From: JAICLK01 sp035478715
GTDB taxonomy: Bacteria > Patescibacteriota > Saccharimonadia > Saccharimonadales > UBA4665
Reading direction: 5' to 3'
Assembly: GCA_035478715.1 (NCBI GenBank)
Contig: DATIJK010000034.1
Span: forward strand, 1-8,421
DNA: 8,421 nucleotides
Every line of letters starts with the position of its first letter. The first letter of the stretch is position 1. A program made the translations under genes and the position numbers. The notes below the pieces were generated by a model. It searched no databases and had not been told where the DNA came from. It worked only from the letters and a program-made list of their open reading frames with translations. Of this stretch, positions 1 to 6,293 are shown piece after piece.

Positions 1-794
1 AAGTTGCTGGTCTTCCAGTTGTTCAACCGTTCGATGGCGGCCAACTTATCAATGCTTGTGTACACATTATGAGGAGCTTCGCGGGAGCTGATGCGATGAT
101 AATAGCTGCCATATGCGAATTGGTTCATATCTTTGACGTGCCATTGCTTGATATTGCCCAGTGCTTCCGGACTGCCGCCGACATGTGCATAGGGCGCATC
201 AAATCCAAGTGCCCACAGTGCGTAGTACGGCCTGGCGCTCCGTATCGGGCCGATATTTTTAGGTTTAGCTTCTTGGTACAGTGCCATAAATCGCGTAATA
301 CCTGCTTCGGCGATGGCCTCGAACACGACACCTGCTTCGCGCAACCCGGCTTGCGGGCGGGCAAAATCACTGTTTTCTATCATGACTGCGGTAACCGTGT
401 TTTTCGTCTCTGCCTGAGAAACCACGTTTCCGGTAAGCGGTGAATAATATACGGTCGGAGCTGCCGCAGCAGCCTGTTCTGCTTTCTTTTGCGCGTTTGG
501 CGCACCGGCCATATGTGTCAAGCCGAATGCGATTGCACCGCCAAGCAGTAACACGAATATGATACTACCGATGATGAATTCTTTCTTAGTAAGTTTTTCC
601 TTAAGGAAGTATTTGAATTTAGACGTTTGCTGCCCACCGGTTACCGGCTTATATTTGACCGGTTCAGGCGAATCCGTTTTGACCATTTTCGGAGGTGGTC
701 CAGCCGGTTTTGAAGAATTACCACTTTTAAGTCCATCAAAAAGCGGGTCACTCGACCCACTAGAAGAACCAGCGTTTTTACTATCTGCTGCCAT
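1..794 (-). CDS. Membrane-anchored DUF3048 (YerB-like) protein, 3' end missing
   Basis: The reading frame starts at ATG 794 and runs leftwards off the window edge without a stop, giving 264 codons. Residues 1-70 are a Ser/Pro/Lys-rich, probably cytoplasmic head. Residues 73-92 form one hydrophobic span, followed by an Ala/Gln/Lys linker. From about residue 117 the sequence has the DUF3048 pattern: SPLTG, then RPQAGLREA, ITRFMALYQE, IGPIRSARPYY, HVGGSPEAL and PHNVYTS. DUF3048 is the family of Bacillus YerB, a lipoprotein of unknown biochemical role. Here an N-terminal span replaces the lipobox, so the domain should sit outside the cytoplasmic membrane. The gene follows gltX on the same strand after 47 bases but has its own promoter-like sequence at 802-831. 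The family call is strong, but no catalytic function can be claimed. The C-terminal DUF3048 part lies outside the window. Confidence 0.9.
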   Translation of the reverse strand, partial: MAADSKNAGSSSGSSDPLFDGLKSGNSSKPAGPPPKMVKTDSPEPVKYKPVTGGQQTSKFKYFLKEKLTKKEFIIGSIIFVLLLGGAIAFGLTHMAGAPNAQKKAEQAAAAAPTVYYSPLTGNVVSQAETKNTVTAVMIENSDFARPQAGLREAGVVFEAIAEAGITRFMALYQEAKPKNIGPIRSARPYYALWALGFDAPYAHVGGSPEALGNIKQWHVKDMNQFAYGSYYHRISSREAPHNVYTSIDKLAAIERLNNWKTSN

Positions 795-831
795 TCAAAC
801 CATTGTACCAATGCTTATGGTATATGACCAA
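795..831 (-). promoter_or_regulatory. Predicted leaderless promoter of the DUF3048 gene
   Basis: On the minus strand a -35-like TTGGTC (826-831) is followed after 18 bases by a -10-like TACAAT (802-807). Seven bases then separate the -10 box from the ATG at 794. Transcription would therefore begin at or next to the A of the start codon. No purine-rich ribosome binding site fits in that space. The promoter lies in the 47-base gap after gltX, so the gene need not depend on gltX read-through. This is read by eye. Confidence 0.55.
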
Positions 832-841
832 ACCCACCGCT

Positions 842-2269
842 TTACAGCACGGCGAGCATGTTGTCGATTCTACGGAGTGACACTTCTTTGCCAAGTACGG
901 CAAGGGTATCGGCCAGCCCAGGGCTTGCCGGTGATTGCGTTGTCGCGATACGGATCAAACCGAATAATACCGCGGGTTTTTGTCCGGTTGATGCTAGCAA
1001 TGTGTTTAGACGTTCTTTTAAATTATCAGTGCTGAAATCACTTTGTTCCAAGCTGGATTTTGCTGTTTCGAGCAAGCTTTTCACTTCTGTCGGATCAAGT
1101 TTTTTAAGCTGCTTGTTATCTTGCCAGAGCGATGGATTCACTGGCAGATCCTTAAAGAAGAATTTGGTCAGATCTGGCAATTCAGCAAAGTATTTCATTC
1201 GTTCCTGCACCAAACCCAGGGTGCGTTTTTTGTAATTATCATCATATGTTTCGGATTCGTTTGGCCAGAAGTCTTTTACTTTCGCAAAAAGAACATCGAG
1301 CGGTAATGCCCGGATAAAGTGGCCGTTCGCCCACAGCAGCCGGCGTTCATCGAAATGGGCGCCACTGCGCTGGACGCGGTCGAGTTTGAATTTTGAAATC
1401 AGTTCATCGCGGGTAAAAACTTCCTGTTCGGACCCGTCATTCCAGCCGAGCGTGGCCATGAAACTTACCAGTGCGTCCGGCAAGTAGCCTTCTCGTCCGT
1501 AGTCCAGGATGTCTTTCGCGCCGTCGCGCTTGGACAGCTTCTTCTTGCCGTCCGGTCCCATGACGAACGGCGCCGTTGCTAGCAGTGGCCGCTCGATTTC
1601 GAGCGCTTCGTACAAGTTTAAATATTTCGGTACGCTGGCCAGAAATTCCTGGCTGCGAATGACATGGGTGATTTTCATCAGGTGGTCATCAACGATGTGT
1701 GCAAAATTGTAAGTAGGATATCCGTCGGATTTCATCAATATGAAATCGTCAACGACTTCCGGCCCAGTTTTCAGATCACCTAGGACTTCATCATGCCATT
1801 CGTATGATTTCGGTTCAGACATAAGGCGCAGCGGTTTCGTCCCGTCCCATGCTGGCGGATTTTCGGGACGATGGTCGCGGAACAGGAACGGCCGTTTTTC
1901 GGCGATGGCTTTGTCGCGGAACGCTTGCACTTCCTCCGGTGTGTATGGATCGGCATATGCCCTGCCCTTGTCGACTAATTTCTGCGCCCATTCTTTGTAG
2001 ATTCCCAACCGCTGGCTCTGGAAATACGGGCCGCAATCGCCGTCTTTGCCTGGCCCGCGGTCCCAATCTAGTCCGAGCCATTGCAAACTTTCCTGGATAT
2101 GATCGGCACTCCCCTGCACTTCACGCGCCTGGTCAGTGTCTTCGATTCGCAATATGAACAGGCCGTTGTTCTGCCGGGCCACCAGCCAGGCAAACAAGGC
2201 CGTACGCACTCCGCCAACGTGCAAAAATCCGGTTGGACTCGGCGCGAACCGCGTTCGTACTTCTTTCAT
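842..2269 (-). CDS. gltX: Glutamyl-tRNA synthetase
   Basis: This 475-residue protein is a cytoplasmic class I aminoacyl-tRNA synthetase that attaches glutamate to tRNA using ATP. The N-terminal FAPSPTGFLHVGG (residues 8-20) carries the HIGH-type signature. FILRIEDTD (38-46) and THVIRSQEFL (201-210) are typical GluRS blocks, and KKLSKRDGA (243-251) is the KMSKS loop. The C-terminal helical anticodon-binding part ends with SPGLADTLAVLGKE, as in other bacterial GluRS. The length is normal for the family. The Cys-rich zinc site of the E. coli enzyme is absent: the corresponding stretch near residue 105 reads AYADPY with no Cys. RSQEFLASVP is a variant of the usual RGEEHL-type block. Whether the enzyme also charges tRNA-Gln, as in bacteria that rely on GatCAB, cannot be judged here. 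The ATG at 2269 is supported by family alignment and by a TATAAT box 7 bases upstream. Confidence 0.97.
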   Translation of the reverse strand: MKEVRTRFAPSPTGFLHVGGVRTALFAWLVARQNNGLFILRIEDTDQAREVQGSADHIQESLQWLGLDWDRGPGKDGDCGPYFQSQRLGIYKEWAQKLVDKGRAYADPYTPEEVQAFRDKAIAEKRPFLFRDHRPENPPAWDGTKPLRLMSEPKSYEWHDEVLGDLKTGPEVVDDFILMKSDGYPTYNFAHIVDDHLMKITHVIRSQEFLASVPKYLNLYEALEIERPLLATAPFVMGPDGKKKLSKRDGAKDILDYGREGYLPDALVSFMATLGWNDGSEQEVFTRDELISKFKLDRVQRSGAHFDERRLLWANGHFIRALPLDVLFAKVKDFWPNESETYDDNYKKRTLGLVQERMKYFAELPDLTKFFFKDLPVNPSLWQDNKQLKKLDPTEVKSLLETAKSSLEQSDFSTDNLKERLNTLLASTGQKPAVLFGLIRIATTQSPASPGLADTLAVLGKEVSLRRIDNMLAVL

Positions 2270-2282
2270 CCTGGATATTATA
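2270..2282 (-). promoter_or_regulatory. Predicted leaderless -10 box of gltX
   Basis: A perfect TATAAT lies on the minus strand at 2277-2282, exactly 7 bases before the gltX ATG, so the predicted transcript starts at the start codon. There is no convincing -35 hexamer at the usual distance. The AGG directly before the ATG is too close to serve as a normal ribosome binding site. The box overlaps the -35 region of the divergent Nudix promoter. Confidence 0.55.
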
Positions 2283-2300
2283 AGAGAAAACTCGGCTTTC

Positions 2301-2316
2301 TGCTATGATTGGCCGT
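2301..2316 (+). promoter_or_regulatory. Extended -10 promoter of the Nudix gene; decides its start
   Basis: TGCTATGAT (2301-2309) is an extended -10 element: a TG, one base, then TATGAT. It ends 7 bases before the ATG at 2317. The upstream in-frame ATG at 2305 lies inside the -10 box itself and so could not be in a transcript made from this promoter. That argues for translation from 2317 on a leaderless mRNA. There is no good -35 box, as is common with extended -10 promoters. Confidence 0.5.
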
Positions 2317-2742
2317 ATGGAAAAGCCCTCAGATTATCCGTTTGTGACGGTCGATGTTATAGCTGGTTGCGTAATCAAGTTTGACGGAAAGTTTCTGTTA
2401 GTTCAGGAAAAACAAAAAAGAGCCTACGGTTTATGGAATCTACCCGCAGGCCATGTCGATAAGGGCGAAACGATTGAACAAGCCGCGGTCCGGGAGGCCA
2501 AAGAAGAATCCGGATTCGATGTTGAAATAATCAGAAAATTACCTGTTTCGCACGATAGTATTGATACGCCGGTAAAACACGCGTTCTTGGCTAAGATAAC
2601 AAGTGGAGAACTACACTTTCCAAGCGATGAGCTGCTTGACGCGAAATGGTTTACGTATCAAGAAATTTCACAGATGAGAATAGCGGGAAAATTGCGGGCT
2701 GATTGGGTTTTTGATTCCATATCAGACGTCGAAAACGATTGA
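2317..2742 (+). CDS. Nudix hydrolase
   Basis: This 141-residue cytoplasmic enzyme belongs to the family that hydrolyses nucleoside diphosphates linked to another moiety. The complete Nudix box GX5EX7REUXEEXGU runs from Gly45 to Phe67, ending in REAKEESGF with all metal-binding glutamates present. LWNLPAGHVDKGE in front of it is typical. The protein is a bare Nudix fold with no extra domain, and the substrate cannot be read from the sequence; oxidised nucleotides, NDP-sugars and ADP-ribose are all possible. An in-frame ATG at 2305 would add four residues, but I prefer 2317 because 2305 falls inside the -10 box. The gene is divergent from gltX across a 47-base gap. The TGA stop (2740-2742) overlaps the -35 box of the next gene. 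Confidence 0.93.
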   Translation: MEKPSDYPFVTVDVIAGCVIKFDGKFLLVQEKQKRAYGLWNLPAGHVDKGETIEQAAVREAKEESGFDVEIIRKLPVSHDSIDTPVKHAFLAKITSGELHFPSDELLDAKWFTYQEISQMRIAGKLRADWVFDSISDVEND

Positions 2743-2766
2743 CTTGAATTTTCGGATAGTTATTAT
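2739..2766 (+). promoter_or_regulatory. Promoter of the KwaB-like gene, with a ~74-base leader
   Basis: TTGACT (2739-2744), overlapping the Nudix stop codon, is followed after 16 bases by TATTAT (2761-2766). Transcription should start near 2773, leaving about 74 untranslated bases before ATG 2847. Unlike several other genes here, this one would have a real leader. It holds only a weak AAAGAG purine run about 12 bases before the ATG. I see no riboswitch or stable hairpin in it. Confidence 0.5.
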
Positions 2767-2846
2767 AGATACATTATTGGCGTGTTCGGAGCGGCAAATA
2801 TAAACATTAAGTGCCCTTTAAGGACTGCAAAGAGAAATGAATTCAA

Positions 2847-3905
2847 ATGGACGATAACGAACTCGTATCTGAAGAACAACCCGCTGCCGAAGAACAAGTT
2901 CTTCAAAATGAAACTGCTACCGAGGTGCCAGCTGCAGCCAAAGCAGACAACTATGTGCAGTCCGACGTGTTCGCATGGGCCAATAATCTGGTGCAGTATG
3001 TCGATGATCTCAAGATAGATCTGTATCTGTTTAATCGGAATTTTACGGTTTACCGGACGAAGATTGGCGGCGAAGTGTACGGCCAGCTCCGGCCGCTGTT
3101 TCTGGATGAGGTACTTGAATATATTCTTGGCGGCATCGATCTGGGGCTGATTGTCCGTGATTTCGAGGAAGCCGAAAAAGAAGAGCTGGTGCTGCAGCGA
3201 ACTCGGGTCAAGAACGTTGAAAAACTTGTTTACACGCTTGACTGGCTCAAAACCCAGGCGACATCGATCGAAGAATTCAAAGAAGAAGAGCATGACCTGA
3301 AGCGCATCAAAGGCGTCATTGCCAAGTGTTCGCATAAAGACTTCAATACCTTTTACCTCATCAAAAATGTACCGGCCAGCCAGATTATGAAAGGCCCGTC
3401 AGCTTGGTTATTAAAAGACAATATTTTCAAGCCGTTTGATAAAATGACTGCACTCAAAATCCCGCCCGACAATCAGTTATTGGTGGTCGACCAGGACCTA
3501 TACGTATTTAACCAATCAAAACTCAAATCGTTGTTCGGCTATGATGCAAAAGCCGCCAGCATCGCCAGAAAGAAGGTGGAAGAAATCGAAGCTAACTTTA
3601 AGTTGAGTTTCGCCGAAGGCGCAAATTTGCAAAGCTTGGTCAAAGGCAAGCCCGCGATTATCAAAAAGCTGCAAAATGTCGAGCCGAGCTTGGTAAAGCA
3701 AAATGACTTAACAGACCATGCCGAGGATATCGGTGTTGAATTGATGCTGGACGACGACGGTTCGATCATCATCATGGACGACAAAGATCTAGCCAGATTC
3801 GTCAACTTGCTGAACGACGACTACATGGAATCAAACATGACCGGCCAACGCTACGAAATCATCAAAAAGCGTCTGCTTAAACAGAACTCAGAAGAAACGA
3901 TATAA
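2847..3905 (+). CDS. DUF4868 / Kiwa KwaB-like protein
   Basis: This 352-residue soluble protein has no signal peptide or membrane span. Residues 1-35 are an acidic, Ala/Glu-rich tail. Residues 40-150 are mostly helical and include a very charged stretch around 104-155. Residues 150-345 have the DUF4868 layout as I know it: KDFNTFYLIKN (164-174), LKIPPDNQLLVVDQDLYVFN (203-222), the LKSLFGYDAKA block (226-236), a basic helix, then DDKDLARFVNLLNDDYMESN (311-330) and RYEIIKKRLL. DUF4868 is the domain of KwaB, the cytoplasmic partner of the membrane protein KwaA in the Kiwa anti-phage system. No KwaA-like multi-span gene is next to it. A defence role is therefore inference, and it may be a solitary relative. 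It ends 4 bases from the convergent unknown gene. The domain call is from memory of the family pattern. Confidence 0.88.
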   Translation: MDDNELVSEEQPAAEEQVLQNETATEVPAAAKADNYVQSDVFAWANNLVQYVDDLKIDLYLFNRNFTVYRTKIGGEVYGQLRPLFLDEVLEYILGGIDLGLIVRDFEEAEKEELVLQRTRVKNVEKLVYTLDWLKTQATSIEEFKEEEHDLKRIKGVIAKCSHKDFNTFYLIKNVPASQIMKGPSAWLLKDNIFKPFDKMTALKIPPDNQLLVVDQDLYVFNQSKLKSLFGYDAKAASIARKKVEEIEANFKLSFAEGANLQSLVKGKPAIIKKLQNVEPSLVKQNDLTDHAEDIGVELMLDDDGSIIIMDDKDLARFVNLLNDDYMESNMTGQRYEIIKKRLLKQNSEETI

Positions 3906-3909
3906 ACAC

Positions 3910-4524
3910 TTATTCGAGCGGGTTTTGGCAGCTGGCAAGCTGCATGAGCTCTTCTTGGCTGTAGGATCCGAGTAATGCTACTGTTTCGTTGATTGCAATT
4001 GCTGTTAATATTGCCAATTCACCTTTATCGTAATGACCGCCGATTGTGAGTTCACGCTCACCCCCGAATGTTTGGTTTTCTTGAGAAAAATGTTCACCTA
4101 GTGCTACATCGAATGTAGTGGGCTCCAAAAGTGCGCTTATATCCGGCGCACCGTTTTGGAAAGCTTCCTCGGGCAACATTAAGTCGGCAAAATCTATTCT
4201 GGCTATGATCCCGCTTGCTGCCGTGACCCCATCTTGAAGTCGCATGCTCAATCGCGGATATAGTTCAACTGGTCGGTTGCGAGGATGATTCCGTTCAGGT
4301 GCGTCACCGCCGACAGCGAACGCAACCGGTAGAAGATGTGTCAGATGCATACTTTCAGCGCGCGGAAAACGTACAACCTCTGCCATTTGCATCGCTGGAA
4401 ATGTCGCGAGCTCATAATACGCGGCAGTGTTAACAATCCTGCCAATGGCGGCTCTGTTCCGCTCAATAGCAGCCCGGACGGGTTTAACGCTAGTTTCCTG
4501 CCGCATAGTTGCAAGAGTATTCAT
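3910..4524 (-). CDS. Hypothetical protein, 204 residues, unrecognised
   Basis: I do not recognise this protein. It appears soluble, with no signal peptide, membrane span or cysteine motif. Residues 1-35 look helical and basic. The middle contains RPVELYPRLSMRLQDGV and GIIARIDFADLMLPEE, which suggest alternating strands and helices. The C-terminal third has a His/Gly/Asp/Glu patch (IGGHYDKGE) followed by an aliphatic helix. It is convergent with the KwaB-like gene, with stops 4 bases apart and no room for a terminator. It is divergent from the 515-residue gene across a 164-base AT-rich gap. ATG 4524 is preferred for its adjacent promoter-like sequence; ATG 4506 is a possible alternative. An uninterrupted 204-codon frame with its own promoter supports it being real. 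Confidence 0.7.
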   Translation of the reverse strand: MNTLATMRQETSVKPVRAAIERNRAAIGRIVNTAAYYELATFPAMQMAEVVRFPRAESMHLTHLLPVAFAVGGDAPERNHPRNRPVELYPRLSMRLQDGVTAASGIIARIDFADLMLPEEAFQNGAPDISALLEPTTFDVALGEHFSQENQTFGGERELTIGGHYDKGELAILTAIAINETVALLGSYSQEELMQLASCQNPLE

Positions 4525-4559
4525 AATTATTATATTAAATAAAAATGCAAAAAAAGCAA
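4525..4559 (-). promoter_or_regulatory. Predicted promoter of the 3910-4524 gene
   Basis: The minus strand before ATG 4524 is very AT-rich. TTGCTT (4554-4559) can pair with TAATAT (4532-4537) at 16-base spacing, leaving 7 bases to the ATG. A better hexamer, TATAAT (4529-4534), overlaps it but lies only 4 bases from the ATG and 19 from the -35. Either reading gives a leaderless or nearly leaderless mRNA. There is no ribosome binding site. Confidence 0.4.
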
Positions 4560-4584
4560 GTATGTATTTTAGTACAAGTAAAGT

Positions 4585-4650
4585 TTACATGCTATTGGTG
4601 AGCTAGATGATCTGGTCTTTGCTATAAATGGCACTTTTGCTGTTGGTGCA
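4585..4650 (-). pseudogene. Relic of the 3' end of a paralogue of the DUF4367-like gene
   Basis: On the minus strand, bases 4586-4623 match 6281-6318, the final codons of the intact DUF4367-like gene, at 35 of 38 positions. Read in the same frame it gives NSKSAIYSKDQII, a stop, then LTNSM and a stop. The intact gene ends in DNGALSKDQIIQLANSM. Gln378 (CAG) has become TAG in the relic, so it is no longer coding. Similarity fades upstream of 4624 and ends abruptly just past the stop codon. The relic lies between the divergent 3910-4524 and 4689-6236 genes. It is best read as the remains of a duplicated gene end. Confidence 0.6.
4586..4623 (-). repeat. Direct repeat copy A (38 bases)
   Basis: Same orientation and 35/38 identical to 6281-6318. 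The mismatches are at the 12th, 14th and 20th base. The two copies are 1,695 bases apart and bracket the 4689-6236 gene. Sequence just outside the stop-codon side (below 4586 and below 6281) shows no similarity. Confidence 0.85.
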
Positions 4651-4653
4651 AAG

Positions 4654-4688
4654 TTTACAATATATACTTAGTATTGTATAATATATTT
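4654..4688 (+). promoter_or_regulatory. Strong predicted leaderless promoter of the 515-residue gene, with palindrome
   Basis: TTTACA (4654-4659), a 17-base spacer, then a perfect TATAAT (4677-4682), followed by 6 bases and ATG 4689. This is the most canonical promoter in the window. It places the transcript start at the ATG and rules out the upstream in-frame TTG at 4674, which overlaps the promoter. An inverted repeat, TACAATA (4656-4662) and TATTGTA (4672-4678), overlaps both hexamers and is placed like a repressor site. Confidence 0.65.
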
Positions 4689-6236
4689 ATGACAAGTGCT
4701 GGTGAAAGCGCCGTCTCCGGTAGTGCTGAAAGATTGCAGGATCCTAGCCCGGATCAGGCCGTGTTTGCGCTTGATCTGATTGATGTGTTGCAAGAACCGT
4801 CTGTTGCGAGCGTGTTGGCGATTGACAGAGGCGAAGGCGTAATGGGTCAGCTTAACCAGTATGCCCAGCAAACGGTGCTCGGCTACAAAGCCGTCCAAGC
4901 TTACATTGGTAACACCGAGGCAATTAAAAATGTTGACGTATTTGAAAGTATGGAAATGGGTGCCGTTACGCATAGTTTGCGTGCGGTCAATGACCTATAT
5001 TCGATGCTTGGGGGAGCCGCAACCGCACTTGGTATTGAACGGGATACATTTATAAAGTCATTTCCCCGTTTATGCATCGATAATGCCCCGCAAATTATGC
5101 TCGGTATAATGAACGATTTTAACATCTTCTGTCAGCGGGGGCTGATTGGTCCGGACGGTTCAACCGAAAATTATCAGGAAGCTGCTAAACGACTTCGACT
5201 GCTAAATCTTGTTCTCCTCTTCTCGCCGCAAGTTAATGAGACCGAGCGGATCATCCAAACATTTACCGAAACGCTATATAACGGTACGCACCCTTCACCC
5301 ATCGCAAGCGAAGAACGAGTTAAACGGATTGTCGACCAGCTGGGGGGTGAAATTTCGTATGGCGATCGACTGGCCGATTTGACCAGAAGATTGTCCCCGA
5401 CGCAACGGCTCAATGTGTTTAATCGCGCGTGTGAGTATCTGCTACTGAATAATGCAGCGGCACAATTTACGCAGCTTGAAGATATCCCCGGTACCCGCAG
5501 AGCGTACCAAAGAGCCTTCAGGGCGATAGCTGACAGAGGTGTTTTGGGAATCAATGAGCGAGTAGTAGGTATGATCCGGCGCTTGGAAGAGCCGGTTAAT
5601 GAAGAAGAAAATGTTTCCGATATTGTAGATGCCGCACGTCTTAATTGGGAAGTACTTCCAGAAGGTGAATTAGAAGAACGGGCTCGTGCAATACTCGGTG
5701 AAGTTGGCCGCGCGACTGGCAAACAGCCAGAAATTGCATTGGAGCGGCTGGTTATACTAAGTAATATTCGTGAACGCTGGGGCAGAGACAGATCTTATTA
5801 TGCTTTTGGCCAATTAGGTACCCGGGAAGCTGTTAAAGCTGGTGATCAGGAGCAACCAGATCGCTATATTCTTCTTATACTCCAAGAATATGATGATGAC
5901 GGGTTGGTGGTAGCCGAGCATGTGGTCGCAGAAAGCCCGATTGCCGGACCAAATGCTTTATATGTATTTCGGCAAGATGTGTCAGATGGCCGGAGATGGC
6001 AGAATGTTATGGCACTGCCTAAAAAATATGCGCGAGCCCTGAAAGCGCGGCAAGTAAAGCATTCCATGGCTAGAGGTCAATCGGATCTGATTTCTGTCAT
6101 GACAGATAAGGTAATAATCCTGCTTGAGTGCCAGACGGAAGACTTCTCCGATCTTGAATTTAGTGGTGCAGCCGGCGGTAAAACACGCATTCGTTTACCA
6201 CGGCGAGCACTAGTAGATGATTCGGATAACTCATAG
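4689..6236 (+). CDS. Hypothetical protein, 515 residues, unrecognised
   Basis: I cannot assign a family to this protein. It appears soluble, with no signal peptide or membrane span. Residues 20-345 are predicted mostly helical, with charged amphipathic stretches such as ERVKRIVDQLGG and RRLEEPVNEEE. Around residues 369-458 is a different, strand-rich module: YYAFGQLGTRE, DRYILLILQEYDDDG, VVAEHVVAESPIAGPNALYVF, then a Trp (437) and a basic LPKKYARALKARQVKH helix. I have an impression of similar short modules in uncharacterised Saccharibacteria proteins, but cannot confirm it. The tail is acidic. The start is taken at ATG 4689, 6 bases after a TATAAT; an in-frame TTG at 4674 lies in the promoter. 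It sits between two copies of a 38-base repeat and is convergent with the DUF4367-like gene (43-base gap). Confidence 0.82.
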   Translation: MTSAGESAVSGSAERLQDPSPDQAVFALDLIDVLQEPSVASVLAIDRGEGVMGQLNQYAQQTVLGYKAVQAYIGNTEAIKNVDVFESMEMGAVTHSLRAVNDLYSMLGGAATALGIERDTFIKSFPRLCIDNAPQIMLGIMNDFNIFCQRGLIGPDGSTENYQEAAKRLRLLNLVLLFSPQVNETERIIQTFTETLYNGTHPSPIASEERVKRIVDQLGGEISYGDRLADLTRRLSPTQRLNVFNRACEYLLLNNAAAQFTQLEDIPGTRRAYQRAFRAIADRGVLGINERVVGMIRRLEEPVNEEENVSDIVDAARLNWEVLPEGELEERARAILGEVGRATGKQPEIALERLVILSNIRERWGRDRSYYAFGQLGTREAVKAGDQEQPDRYILLILQEYDDDGLVVAEHVVAESPIAGPNALYVFRQDVSDGRRWQNVMALPKKYARALKARQVKHSMARGQSDLISVMTDKVIILLECQTEDFSDLEFSGAAGGKTRIRLPRRALVDDSDNS

Positions 6237-6272
6237 TATTGCTAAAGATAAAAAAGAGACAGATCAATCGCA

Positions 6273-6293
6273 CAAATAGCTACATGCTATTTG
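6273..6293 (-). terminator. Weak hairpin across the stop of the DUF4367-like gene
   Basis: CAAATAGC (6273-6280) and GCTATTTG (6286-6293) form an 8-bp stem with a 5-base loop, spanning the TAG stop at 6280-6282. On the minus strand a run of six T (6251-6256) follows about 16 bases after the stem, which is too far for a classic intrinsic terminator, and the stem is AT-rich. It could weakly terminate or protect the mRNA end. The relic copy at 4586-4623 lacks the left arm. Confidence 0.25.

Noticed and set aside
559..1035. A 158-codon plus-strand open frame
   Set aside because: It lies antisense to both the DUF3048 gene and the end of gltX, crosses the gap between them, and its translation has no domain pattern; it is a shadow frame.
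2305..2316. ATG at 2305 as start of the Nudix gene
   Set aside because: It is inside the extended -10 element, and the next ATG at 2317 is at the predicted transcript start. Family members do not need the extra four residues.
2737..2742. Recoding of TGA as Gly or Trp, as in some CPR lineages
   Set aside because: TGA ends the Nudix frame at a normal family length, and no internal TGA is needed in any gene here.
3927..3942. Hairpin GCAGCT-GGCA-AGCTGC as a terminator between the convergent genes
   Set aside because: The stem is only 6 bp, lies inside the coding end of the minus-strand gene, and has no T run on either strand.
3910..3960. Similarity of SYSQEELMQLAS at the end of the 204-residue protein to LSKDQIIQLANS of the DUF4367-like protein
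   Set aside because: The match is short, helical and low in information. The sequence before it lacks the strand-Trp-strand pattern of DUF4367, so homology is not supported.
4674..4688. TTG at 4674 as start of the 515-residue gene
   Set aside because: It overlaps the TATAAT box at 4677-4682, so a transcript from that promoter would not contain it. ATG 4689 fits better.
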